Source of the DNA: Acidimicrobiia bacterium
GTDB taxonomy: Bacteria > Actinomycetota > Acidimicrobiia > Spongiisociales > UBA5794
NCBI GenBank assembly: GCA_013003395.1
Contig: JABDJC010000166.1
Coordinates: forward strand, 1-38,678
Direction of reading: 5' to 3'
DNA: 38,678 bases
A program made the translations under genes and the position numbers. The notes beneath the pieces were generated by a model. That model saw nothing but the letters and a program-made list of their open reading frames with translations, had not been told where the DNA came from and did no database searches. Below are positions 16,909 through 25,092 of this stretch, piece after piece; the first letter of the stretch is position 1; each line of letters starts with the position of its first letter.

Positions 16909-17886
16909 ATGAACACTGTGGCGAACCTGATAGACAAGACGCTCGAGGCCACGGTGGCACCGAGTTTCACACGTGTAGGTATCGGCGTTCGCGAACGCGT
17001 TTTCGATTGGACACCGCTCGAGCGGTTATCGATGACCGGCAAGACAGTGGCGATAACCGGTGTCACTTCAGGGATAGGTCGGGCAGCGGCAGAGGCGATG
17101 GCATCGCTCGGAGCGAATCTCGTTCTCATCGGACGCGACGAAGAGAAGATGCAACGGGTGCAGTCTGAGTTGTCGCAGCGGGCTGCTGCCGCCGGCTCGG
17201 TTTCGTATGCGTTGGCCGATCTCGGAGTGCTGGAGCAGGTTCACGACGCTGCGACGGCAGTGTCCGAGCGCCATCACGAGCTCCACGGGCTGATCCACAA
17301 CGCCGGTGCGCTGTTCAACGAACGTCGGATAGCTGACGACGGGATGGAGCTGACGACGAAAGTTCAAGTGGTGGCACCGTTTCTGTTGACGTCGCTGCTC
17401 ATGCCGAACCTCACCGCTGGTCGAGGGCGCGTCCTGACGATGTCGTCGGGCGGGATGTACACCGCCGGATTGACCGTGAGCAGCCTGCAGATGCCAGAAG
17501 ACACGTACTCAGGAACTCAACAGTACGCCAGGGCCAAGCGGGCTCAGGTGACGTTGAACGAGATGTGGGCAGAGCGACATGGCGATTCCGGTGTTGCGTT
17601 TCATGCCTTGCATCCCGGCTGGGTGGACACCCCTGGCGTCAGCTCGGCGCTGCCCGGATTCGGCAAAGTCTTGGGTCCTCTGCTGCGTAGTCCTGAACAG
17701 GGTGCCGACACCTTGGTGTGGTTGGCTGCGGCCCCCCTCGGTGCGATCCAACCCAACGGTTCGTTCTGGCACGACCGCCAGATCCGCCCCATCCATCGTT
17801 TGTCCTCCACCCGAAAGACCGACACGCCCGAGCGCCGCGATGAGCTGTGGACGTGGACTGCGCAGGCGGCTGGCGTCGCCGACTGA
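16909..17886 (+). CDS. short-chain dehydrogenase/reductase, DHRS12-like
   Basis: A 325-residue SDR. The NAD(P)-binding motif is TGVTSGIG (50-57), NAG lies at 131-133, and the active site is intact with Ser 179/180 (MSSGGMY), Tyr 206 and Lys 210 (YARAK). An N-terminal extension of about 40 residues (FDWTPLERLSMTGKT) resembles DHRS12-type proteins, which act on lipid or alcohol substrates that are poorly defined. The ATG follows GAGGGCAG. It stands alone and converges with the E1 beta gene. Confidence 0.9.
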   Translation: MNTVANLIDKTLEATVAPSFTRVGIGVRERVFDWTPLERLSMTGKTVAITGVTSGIGRAAAEAMASLGANLVLIGRDEEKMQRVQSELSQRAAAAGSVSYALADLGVLEQVHDAATAVSERHHELHGLIHNAGALFNERRIADDGMELTTKVQVVAPFLLTSLLMPNLTAGRGRVLTMSSGGMYTAGLTVSSLQMPEDTYSGTQQYARAKRAQVTLNEMWAERHGDSGVAFHALHPGWVDTPGVSSALPGFGKVLGPLLRSPEQGADTLVWLAAAPLGAIQPNGSFWHDRQIRPIHRLSSTRKTDTPERRDELWTWTAQAAGVAD

Positions 17887-17907
17887 CCGTCGGCATTCGA
17901 GACGCGC

Positions 17908-17943
17908 CGATGGCGGACCCGCTGGTGCGCAGATCCGCCATCG
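17908..17943. terminator. hairpin between SDR and E1 beta genes
   Basis: A perfect 10-bp stem, CGATGGCGGA (17908-17917) and TCCGCCATCG (17934-17943), with a 16-base loop. It lies between two convergent genes and has no clear T-run, so it is a candidate bidirectional terminator. Confidence 0.5.
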
Positions 17944-18011
17944 TGACGTGGACCAAAGGTTGTCTTGGCCGACTTGGCTAGAAGCCCGGTCTCCGACCGT
18001 TCAGCTCCAAT

Positions 18012-19037
18012 TCACGCGCGAGCGAGATTCCTCGCTGCCATTTCAATCGACGCAGCATCCGGGCGATACGCCCGTTCGAGTGGTGGAGAGAACGGGACCG
18101 GGGTGTCCGGTGCACCCATCCTCCTCGGAGCGGCATCCAGGTCATCGAACAGCTCCTCGGCGATCTGCGCGGTTATCTCCGCACCGAAGCCGGCCAAACG
18201 ATTCGCTGAGTGGACCACAAGGACCTTGCCCGTCTTGATGACCGACGTTCGGATGGCGTCCCAGTCGAGCGGCTTCAATGATCGAAGATCGATCACCTCG
18301 ACGTCGATGCCCTCATCGGCCAGCAGCTCGGCCGCTTCCAGGGCCTGGTGGACCTGAACCCCATAGGTGATGATCGAGATGTCACCACCGCTTCTCGCAA
18401 TGGATGCGCTCCCCAACGGCACAACATGACCGTTGGCCGGCACCTCGCCTCTCACCGAGCGGTAGAGCGGCTTCGCCTCGAAGTAGATCACCGGGTTCGG
18501 ATCGCGAATGGCCGAGACCAGCAATCCTTTGGCGTCTGCCGGTGTTGCCGGCGCCACGACCTTCAGACCGGGTGTGTGTATGAACCACGCCTCTGGATTC
18601 TGGCTGTGAAAGGGCCCACTCGATATGCCGCCGTCACTGGGCGCTCTGATGACCCAGGGAACTGCACCACCCCATCGATAGTGGGTAGTTGCTGCGAACT
18701 GAACGATGCTGTCGAAAGCGGACGTGATGAAGTCCGCAAACTGCATCTCGACGACGGGGCGGAGGCCCATCAGTGCCATGCCCGTCGCTGCCCCAACAAA
18801 CGCTTGCTCACACAGTGGTGTGTTGCGCACTCTCGCATTGCCAAACTCCGCAGCGAGGCCGTGGGTGACCTTGAAGGCTCCGCCGAAGTCACCGCCGACG
18901 TCCTCACCCAAAACACACACCGACTCGTCGAGGCGCATCTCTTCCGTGAGGGCCTCCTTGATGGCTTCCAGATAGGTCAGGGTTCGCCCTACGGGCAACT
19001 CGTCGACGACGCTGAATCCAAAGTTGGTCGCCGTCAT
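18012..19037 (-). CDS. 2-oxoacid dehydrogenase E1 component, beta subunit
   Basis: A 341-residue transketolase-like beta subunit of a thiamine-diphosphate E1 (pyruvate, branched-chain 2-oxoacid or acetoin type). Family blocks are clear: TYLEAIKEALTEEM, VCVLGEDVG, GGAFKVTHGL, TPLCEQAFVGAATGMAL, PVVEMQFADFI, and the C-terminal VEVIDLRSLKPLDWDAI and AEITAQIAEELFDDLDAAPRRM. The ATG at 19037 overlaps the alpha-subunit stop (ATGA), so the two are translationally coupled. The specific substrate cannot be set from sequence; no E2 or E3 gene is in the window. Confidence 0.93.
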   Translation of the reverse strand: MTATNFGFSVVDELPVGRTLTYLEAIKEALTEEMRLDESVCVLGEDVGGDFGGAFKVTHGLAAEFGNARVRNTPLCEQAFVGAATGMALMGLRPVVEMQFADFITSAFDSIVQFAATTHYRWGGAVPWVIRAPSDGGISSGPFHSQNPEAWFIHTPGLKVVAPATPADAKGLLVSAIRDPNPVIYFEAKPLYRSVRGEVPANGHVVPLGSASIARSGGDISIITYGVQVHQALEAAELLADEGIDVEVIDLRSLKPLDWDAIRTSVIKTGKVLVVHSANRLAGFGAEITAQIAEELFDDLDAAPRRMGAPDTPVPFSPPLERAYRPDAASIEMAARNLARA

Positions 19038-19999
19038 TGTGCGTACACCCCGTCCAACAACTTCGACGGATCGGGCAACGGCGCGGCTTCGGCGTGTTTG
19101 ACCGCGGCATCGACAACAGACTTCGCCCGGTCGTCGTGCCATCGCAACTCGTCGTCGCCGACCCCGTCGGCAGTCAGTCTGGCTCGGTAGACAGCAAGGG
19201 GGTCACGCTTCTTCCACCGTTCCAGCAACTCGGCCGGCACATATTCGGCTCCATCATGGATCGCGTGCCCCAGCATGCGCATGGTCTTCGCTTCTATGAG
19301 CGTTGGCCCTCCTCCGCCTCGGGCACGATCGAGGGCAGCACTGGTTACGTGGTGGACGGCTTCAACGTCGTTCCCGTCGACCACGATTCCCGGCATTCCA
19401 TACCCAGCAGCTCGGTCCGCGATGTCGGTGATGGCCATCTGTTCGTTGAGAGGCGTCGAGTACGCGTACTGATTGTTCTCGACGATGACAACCAATGGAG
19501 CAGCGACCACAGCGGCCATGTTCAATGTCTCGTGCCACACTCCGGTGCTGCTCCCCCCATCCCCGATGAAGGTGAGTGCCGCACGACGTTCGTTTCTCTG
19601 TTGGAAGGCCATTGCAGCACCCAGCGCCACAGGCATCGACAGTCCGATGTGGCTGACGAAACCGATGATGCCGAGCGAAAGATCGCCCATCCCGTGCAGG
19701 TTGGCGTCTCTGCCGCGAGTCACGCCGTCGGCTTTGCCCAGCAGATTGCTGAACACTCGTTCAGGACTGAGTCCGCGTACGAGATAGCTGCCGAGATCAC
19801 GGTGGAGCGGCGCAACCACGTCGTCGTCGGCGAGCGCGGTCGCGGCACCGACGCTCACCGCCTCGTGGCCTCGCTGGCTGAACGTTCCGCCAACCCCACG
19901 GCCCTGTTTCCACATCGCAACCATGCGATCGTCGAACGCACGGGTCAGGGACATCCAGTAGTAGAGCTGGAGACGCTGTGCTGTTCGGAGTTCGCTCAC
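19034..19999 (-). CDS. 2-oxoacid dehydrogenase E1 component, alpha subunit
   Basis: A 321-residue alpha subunit that binds thiamine diphosphate: IGDGGSSTGVWHETLNMAAV (GDG at 146-148) and ENNQYA (174-179) form the cofactor motif. Other blocks are TRAFDDRMVAMWKQGRG, GHEAVSVGAA and HGMGDLSLGIIGFVSHIG. It pairs with the beta subunit encoded 4 bases overlapping downstream to form the alpha2-beta2 E1 that decarboxylates a 2-oxoacid and acylates lipoyl-E2. A hairpin terminator ahead of it separates it from the RRM gene. Pyruvate, branched-chain and acetoin forms share these motifs. Confidence 0.93.
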   Translation of the reverse strand: MSELRTAQRLQLYYWMSLTRAFDDRMVAMWKQGRGVGGTFSQRGHEAVSVGAATALADDDVVAPLHRDLGSYLVRGLSPERVFSNLLGKADGVTRGRDANLHGMGDLSLGIIGFVSHIGLSMPVALGAAMAFQQRNERRAALTFIGDGGSSTGVWHETLNMAAVVAAPLVVIVENNQYAYSTPLNEQMAITDIADRAAGYGMPGIVVDGNDVEAVHHVTSAALDRARGGGGPTLIEAKTMRMLGHAIHDGAEYVPAELLERWKKRDPLAVYRARLTADGVGDDELRWHDDRAKSVVDAAVKHAEAAPLPDPSKLLDGVYAQ

Positions 20000-20058
20000 C
20001 GCCGCGAGACTACCTGCTCGGCCGCCGTCAAGTAATCACGCGGCGACGTTCCAAACAG

Positions 20059-20088
20059 CGAAGGGCCCGGGATGTCCCGGGCCCTTCG
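20059..20088 (-). terminator. terminator of the RRM gene
   Basis: A GC-rich inverted repeat pairs CGAAGGGCCCGGG (20059-20071) with CCCGGGCCCTTCG (20076-20088), 13 perfect pairs around an ATGT loop. It lies 20 bases after the RRM gene stop on the minus strand and before the E1 alpha start. Only a short T-rich stretch (CTGTTTGG) follows. Confidence 0.75.
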
Positions 20089-20108
20089 TCATCTCGATTG
20101 TCGAATGG

Positions 20109-20354
20109 TCAACGGCGAGGGCGAGCCTCGTTCACGGTGAGCTTGCGGCCCTCGTAGTCGAAGCCATCGAGCGCTTCGATGGCAGCGCGGCCCTCATCGT
20201 CATTCGGCATCTCGACAAAGCCAAACCCGCGAGAACGGCCGGTCTCCCGGTCGTTGATCACGGCGGCCGAGTCGACAGCTCCATGTTGTGAGAACAGCGC
20301 TTCTAAATCAGCGCCAGCAGTACGGAAGGGCAAATTGCCCACAAAGAGGTTCAT
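20109..20354 (-). CDS. small RNA-binding protein, single RRM
   Basis: An 81-residue protein made of one RNA recognition motif. RNP-2 is NLFVGNLPF at the N-terminus and RNP-1 is RGFGFVEM near residue 45, followed by AAIEALDGFDYEGRKLTVNEARPRR. It resembles the cold-inducible Rbp proteins known from cyanobacteria and many other bacteria, without a Gly-rich tail. The start at 20354 is set by the RRM; the frame is open to 20429. Its leader folds into two hairpins and the gene ends at a strong terminator, so it is monocistronic. Confidence 0.93.
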   Translation of the reverse strand: MNLFVGNLPFRTAGADLEALFSQHGAVDSAAVINDRETGRSRGFGFVEMPNDDEGRAAIEALDGFDYEGRKLTVNEARPRR

Positions 20355-20378
20355 GGAAGTCGACGGCCTTTCTGATCG

Positions 20379-20419
20379 CGGGCAGGATGCCCGACCTACG
20401 CGGGAGGTCTGTACCTCCC
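20379..20419 (-). promoter_or_regulatory. structured leader of the RRM gene
   Basis: Two hairpins sit in the 65 bases upstream of the RRM start: CGGGCA/TGCCCG with a GGA loop (20379-20393) and GGGAGGT/ACCTCCC with a CTGT loop (20402-20419). The second contains a GGGAGGT run that would resemble a ribosome site on the minus strand. A temperature- or protein-responsive leader is plausible, by analogy with cold-shock mRNAs; the function is inferred. Confidence 0.45.
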
Positions 20420-20565
20420 TCTTGAACACTCAAGCATAACGCATCGGCACAGACGGCCGTACTGAAATCACCTGCTGCTCTTGACGAACCATGACATTGT
20501 GCGACTTTGCAGTCGAGGCTCTACAGTCACGGACCAGGCAGGACACCGGGGGTTCGAGGAACGCT

Positions 20566-21282
20566 ATGACGGCACGCGAATACACATGGCGTGGGCGATT
20601 TGGCCCCATGCAGCTGCAAATCTCTCAACATACGTTCACGCCTTCGACGATCTCGACCCTGATAGCCGAGGAACTGTCGATTGAGGGAACCGACGTTGTC
20701 ATCGACGTCGGGTGCGGTTCGGGCATTTTGTCGATTGTCGCCGCGAAGCTCGGAGCCGAGGCGATCTACGGTGTCGATGCAAGTCCTGACGTTGTGGAGG
20801 TTGCCTCGGGCAACGCCGAAGCTCACGGCGTTGGCGACCGTATTCGGTTTCATCAAGGGAATCTCTTCGCACCGTTGCCCTATGACTTGCAGGCTGATGT
20901 GATCATCGGTGACGTTTCGGGGATACCCGACACGCTCGCCGCTTTCAGCGGCTGGTTCCCGTCAGGAACCGGGGGCGGTGCCTCGGGAAGCGAACTGCCC
21001 GTGGCGATGCTCGAAGCAGCGCGGGCTCGGCTCGAGCCCGACGGTCGCCTGTACCTCCCGACCGGCACGTTGCAGGACGAGCAAGCGATCCTCGACACCG
21101 CTCGTCGCTTGTTCGGCTCGGTAGAGCACTTGACGGAGCGCGTCATCCCGCTGCCGGGCCAGCTCGCCGACAGCGACGTGGTTCGCGACCTCGTCGCGTC
21201 GGGCGTCGTCACCCTGGGACGGAAGGGTTCGCGATCGACCTGGACGGCTCGAGTATGGCTCCTCACTTCTCCCAAGCAATGA
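20566..21282 (+). CDS. class I SAM-dependent methyltransferase, PrmA-like
   Basis: A 238-residue methyltransferase. Motif I is VIDVGCGSGILSIVAAKLGA, followed by the acidic loop GVDASPDVVEVASGNAEAHG; this run looks like ribosomal protein L11 methyltransferase (PrmA) and related protein methyltransferases. Instead of an NPP motif it has IIGDVSGIPD. The N-terminal L11-recognition domain of true PrmA is absent, so the target is unknown. The ATG at 20566 follows GAGGA. The MGMT gene starts one base after its stop, pointing to a shared message. Confidence 0.8.
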   Translation: MTAREYTWRGRFGPMQLQISQHTFTPSTISTLIAEELSIEGTDVVIDVGCGSGILSIVAAKLGAEAIYGVDASPDVVEVASGNAEAHGVGDRIRFHQGNLFAPLPYDLQADVIIGDVSGIPDTLAAFSGWFPSGTGGGASGSELPVAMLEAARARLEPDGRLYLPTGTLQDEQAILDTARRLFGSVEHLTERVIPLPGQLADSDVVRDLVASGVVTLGRKGSRSTWTARVWLLTSPKQ

Positions 21283-21283
21283 C

Positions 21284-21787
21284 GTGTTGGCGGCGGAGCG
21301 AGTCGCCCTCTCCAGCAACCGTGTGATGGGGCTGTTCGTCGACACTCCGCTTGGCATGATGCGAGCTGCGTTCGACGACTTTGGGCGCCTCACTGAGCTC
21401 GAGTGGCTCGGAGATTCCCTCAACCGTGGCGAGTTAAACGAGACCACCGACGCGACGGCATGTCTTCAGGCCGTGCTGGATGCGTATTTCGCCAGCCGGC
21501 CAATCGGGCGGCAAGTCGAACTCGCGCCTCGAGGCACGCCGTTCCAAAAGTCGGTGTGGGAAGCCGTGTCTGCAATCCCTCCAGGCGCGACCGCAACGTA
21601 CGGCGAGATTGCGGTGCAGCTGCGCAGTCCCAAGGCGGCGAGAGCTGTCGGACTCGCCAACGCGAGGAATCCGATAGCGATACTCATCCCATGTCACCGA
21701 CTGGTGGGCCGTGACGGGGGACTTCGCGGATACGCAGGTGGACTCAACCGCAAGCAATCGCTGCTGGATCTGGAGGCTCGTGGCTAG
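21284..21787 (+). CDS. ogt: methylated-DNA-protein-cysteine methyltransferase
   Basis: A 167-residue suicide repair protein that removes alkyl groups from O6-alkylguanine. The active-site motif IPCHRLVG carries the acceptor Cys at residue 137; upstream are TPFQKSVWEAVSAIPPGATATYGEIA and ARAVGLANARNPI, and downstream GGLRGYAGGLNRKQSLLDLE. All are family hallmarks and the domain is complete. The GTG at 21284 lies one base after the methyltransferase stop, without its own ribosome site, so coupled translation is likely. The ATG at 21326 is an alternative start. Confidence 0.94.
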   Translation: MLAAERVALSSNRVMGLFVDTPLGMMRAAFDDFGRLTELEWLGDSLNRGELNETTDATACLQAVLDAYFASRPIGRQVELAPRGTPFQKSVWEAVSAIPPGATATYGEIAVQLRSPKAARAVGLANARNPIAILIPCHRLVGRDGGLRGYAGGLNRKQSLLDLEARG

Positions 21788-21903
21788 TCACCGCAGGGCG
21801 GTTCGGATGGCTGCTCGCGCGCTCACTGCTACCTTCATGGCCAAGAATACGGAGCGTCCGGCCCGAACCCGGCACGTCTCGCCGCACTGACCAACGGAGC
21901 CCC

Positions 21904-24573
21904 ATGGTTCTCACCTCCCCTGAGGGAACCCTGCAAGAACGTGTGACTCGCCGCGTGTTCGTCGTGGGCATCGTCGCTGCTCTCCTCCAGCTGGCGATCA
22001 CAAACGACGTCGTGAGGGCCTTGTTCAGTTTCGTCATCAATGCGTCGGTTGCCGGCCTCATCGTCTACGGGATCAAGCGCAATCGCCCCGAACGCTCCGC
22101 GCAATGGTGGTTGATCAGTGGAGGTATGGCGCTCCTGGCAGTGAGCAATCTCGCATGGGCGGCCGAATTCGCAGAAATGTTCCCTGATTGGACCGACATG
22201 GCCATGAACGGTCCGAAGCTGCTCGCAAGCTTCGCTTTCAGCGCGGCCGTGGCGCTCTTCGTGAGCCGATGGTCAGATGATCGGCGCATAGATACGGTCA
22301 TCGACGTCACGCTGATCATGGCGGGCATCGCCCTCATTTTGTGGCAATGGGCGATGCTGGCGACCACCAGCCAGAACACGGTCTTCGACCAGCCCGCCAC
22401 TCGGACGCTGCTCATCGCCGGTGTGGTGGTGACGATGGTGTTCATGGGTGTCCGCCTCTTCACGCGATGGGCAGGCGCCCTGAGCATGGTGGCACTCCTC
22501 GCAGCGGGTGGTCTGGCCGTCGTTGCCCAAGCGGTTCTGACGTTCAGCGAGCCGGGTCAAGCGCCACGATGGAGCGACGTCCTCTGGCTGTCGAGCGCCG
22601 TACTCGTAGCCGTTGCCGCTGTGCATCCTTCGATGGCGGTGCACCTTCCCGTTACTCAGCCTTGGCGAGCTGCGCCTCGTCTCATCACCGCCGGTGCGTT
22701 GCTCCTCGCAAACCCGGTTTTCGTTTGGCTCCACCTCCTGCAGGATTCGGCCAGCCGCAACACGATTCTGGCTTTGGCGGCGCTGGTTGCCGCTCTCACG
22801 CTCATCGGCCTATGGCGATTGGGCGCCCTGATGATCGACCTGGAACAGGCGCGTGCGGCGGTGAGCGACAGCGAACAGCGGTTCCGCTCTCTGGTTCAGC
22901 ACGCATCTGACGTCACCGTCGTGCTCGACAGAGACGCCAAGGTGACCTACGCCAGTCCCTCGGCGGCAAAGGTGCTCGGGTACGACCCCCAGCTCCTGGT
23001 GGGTCAGAACCTCGCCGATCACATCAATCCTGAAGACGTCGACTCGTTCCGCAGGTTTCTGTCGAGTTGCGTCGAAAGACCCGGGTCGGAGCGAATCACG
23101 CCCGACGTCCGGATTCGGAACTCGACCGGACGCTACCGCGCCACCGAGATGGTCGCCTCGAATCTCAGCGACGATCCGGGCATCAGCGGGATAGTCGTGA
23201 CGATTCGCGACATCACGGACCGCGTCGCCTTCGAAACCCAGCTTCGTCACATGGCTTCGCACGACGATCTGACTGGACTCGCCAACCGCGTGCTCTTCAG
23301 CGATCGGGTGAGTCACGGCCTGGCTCGAAACGCCCGGCAGCGGTCGGAAATGGCCGTCATCTTCATCGATTTGGACGACTTCAAGACGATCAATGACAGC
23401 CTTGGGCACCTCGCTGGTGACGAGCTTCTGAGAATCGTTGCCGACCGACTCGAAGCCTCGCTGCGTGCGGCAGACACCGCGGCGCGCCTCGGCGGCGATG
23501 AGTTCGGGATTCTTCTGGAAGACTTGGCGGAACCAGACGATGCTCTCGTGACCGTAGATCGAATCTTGGCCGCGTTCCGGCTGCCGATCATGTTGGAAGA
23601 GCGACCCGTCACGGTGAGCGCAGCGTTGGGCATCGCTTTCTCCGCTCCCGGTACCACGACCGAGGACTTGCTCCGAAACGCCGACACCGCGATGTTCCGT
23701 GCCAAAGCGGCAGGCAAAGGCCGCTACGAGCTCTTCGAACCGGAGATGCACCAGGCTGCGCGCTCACGGTTCGACCTCAAGTCGGACCTCGAGGGCGCAC
23801 TCGATCGCAAAGAATTCGTTCTTCATTACCAACCGATCTTCGACCTCGAGAAGGAATCCATCGTCGGCCTCGAAGCACTCCTTCGGTGGCAGCATCCCAA
23901 GCGTGGCCTCGTCATGCCAGATGCCTTCATTCCGTTGCTCGAAGAAACGGGTCTCATCGTCCAAGTCGGTCGCTGGGTGGTCCACGAAGCATGTCGAATG
24001 GCCGGGATCTGGCAGCAACTCGGGTCCGAGGGGAAACAGCTCGCGATGAGCGTCAACCTGTCTGTGAAGCAGTTCCGGCATCCCGACCTCATACGGGACG
24101 TCTCCGTTGCACTGAGAAACGCCGGAATCTCGGCTTCGGACCTGATCATGGAGATCACCGAGAGTGTGTTCCTCGGTGACACCGACGCCGCTCTCCTGCA
24201 ACTGGACCGCCTCCGGGAGCTTGGGGTTCGACTGGCGATCGACGACTTTGGAACGGGCTACTCGGCACTCAGCTATCTACAACGATTCCGTGCCGACATA
24301 GTCAAAGTCGACAAGTCGTTCGTCAGCACATTGGATGCAGATGACAGCGAACGTGCGCTCACCCAAGGCATCGTGACCCTGGCGAAGGCGCTCGGAATTC
24401 GAACGGTCGCTGAAGGCGTCGAACGCGAGGCGCAGGTCACCGATTTGCGGGACATGGAGTGTCCGTTCGCCCAGGGGTTCTTCTTCACCAAGGCGTTGCC
24501 TGAAGGAGAGATAGCCGAACTCCTTGCCGGCCACCCTTCAGCCTCAGGCGGCGAGCTCACGTCAGCGCGTTGA
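21904..24573 (+). CDS. membrane PAS-GGDEF-EAL cyclic-di-GMP enzyme
   Basis: An 889-residue bifunctional signalling protein. About eight membrane helices fill residues 15-310, a PAS domain follows (about 325-440), then GGDEF (about 455-615) and EAL (about 630-880). The cyclase motif GGDEF is intact at 530-534, with an RxxD product-inhibition site (RAAD) nine residues before it. The phosphodiesterase has EALLRW at 657 and DDFGTGYS, both intact. It can therefore in principle make and degrade c-di-GMP, with the membrane and PAS parts as input. The ATG follows GGAG. It appears monocistronic. Confidence 0.95.
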   Translation: MVLTSPEGTLQERVTRRVFVVGIVAALLQLAITNDVVRALFSFVINASVAGLIVYGIKRNRPERSAQWWLISGGMALLAVSNLAWAAEFAEMFPDWTDMAMNGPKLLASFAFSAAVALFVSRWSDDRRIDTVIDVTLIMAGIALILWQWAMLATTSQNTVFDQPATRTLLIAGVVVTMVFMGVRLFTRWAGALSMVALLAAGGLAVVAQAVLTFSEPGQAPRWSDVLWLSSAVLVAVAAVHPSMAVHLPVTQPWRAAPRLITAGALLLANPVFVWLHLLQDSASRNTILALAALVAALTLIGLWRLGALMIDLEQARAAVSDSEQRFRSLVQHASDVTVVLDRDAKVTYASPSAAKVLGYDPQLLVGQNLADHINPEDVDSFRRFLSSCVERPGSERITPDVRIRNSTGRYRATEMVASNLSDDPGISGIVVTIRDITDRVAFETQLRHMASHDDLTGLANRVLFSDRVSHGLARNARQRSEMAVIFIDLDDFKTINDSLGHLAGDELLRIVADRLEASLRAADTAARLGGDEFGILLEDLAEPDDALVTVDRILAAFRLPIMLEERPVTVSAALGIAFSAPGTTTEDLLRNADTAMFRAKAAGKGRYELFEPEMHQAARSRFDLKSDLEGALDRKEFVLHYQPIFDLEKESIVGLEALLRWQHPKRGLVMPDAFIPLLEETGLIVQVGRWVVHEACRMAGIWQQLGSEGKQLAMSVNLSVKQFRHPDLIRDVSVALRNAGISASDLIMEITESVFLGDTDAALLQLDRLRELGVRLAIDDFGTGYSALSYLQRFRADIVKVDKSFVSTLDADDSERALTQGIVTLAKALGIRTVAEGVEREAQVTDLRDMECPFAQGFFFTKALPEGEIAELLAGHPSASGGELTSAR

Positions 24574-24584
24574 GACAGGGTCCG

Positions 24585-25057
24585 CTACCAGTAGCGGTAG
24601 CCGGCCTCGAATCCCATGGCGCAGTACATCGCCAAGGTTGGCTTGTTCGTCTCTTCGACCTGTAGATACGCACGATTCGCACCGAGTTCCGCGGTATCTG
24701 CGAGCAGATCGACGACGAGTACGGCCCCTATCCCTTGTCGGCGTCGATCGTCCGCCACAGGGTCTCAACGGTGTTCGATCGAATCGAGGCAGGGGCGAGC
24801 TCGCTGTCAAGCGCTGCAGATTCTCCTTTGTCGTGAAGCCGGAATCGCACCGGGAGCCCGCGAGACTGATACCAGTGCATCCCGTAGGCCATCAGGTCGT
24901 CGAGAGGACGACTCGATGGACCAAGAACATGAATGCTGTTGGCACGGCTGGTGTGGCCCTCAGCGGCTCGCAGCAGCCAACCGTCGAGGCGCTCGACGTC
25001 AGTTGCCGGCCACGCGCCGAGCATGACTGGTTCGAGTTCTGAGGCCAGGTCACGCAT
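24585..25057 (-). pseudogene. broken GNAT acetyltransferase gene
   Basis: Two parts of one GNAT gene lie in different frames. The 5' part (25057 down to a stop at 24728) reads PATDVERLDGWLLRAAEG, TSRANSIHVLG and SRGLPVRFRLHDKGE, the N-terminus of a GNAT subfamily. The 3' part, shifted by one frame, reads VADDRRRQGIGAVLVVDLL (acetyl-CoA motif) and YLQVEETNKPTLAMYCAMGF to the stop at 24585. The frames meet near 24760; one added base would join them. From memory, relatives carry about 80 more residues between the two parts, so an internal deletion is also likely. A sequencing error could explain the frameshift but not the deletion. Confidence 0.75.
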
Positions 25058-25092
25058 CTCGATATTCCACCACAGCGAGTACGGTGCTCGCC

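Noticed and set aside
22810-23751. Minus-strand frame inside the GGDEF-EAL gene
   Set aside because: Antisense to a gene with intact GGDEF, RxxD and EAL motifs; no domain visible.
24562-24810. Minus-strand 82-codon frame at the broken GNAT
   Set aside because: It is a third frame of the locus with no GNAT motif; the real fragments are in the other two frames.
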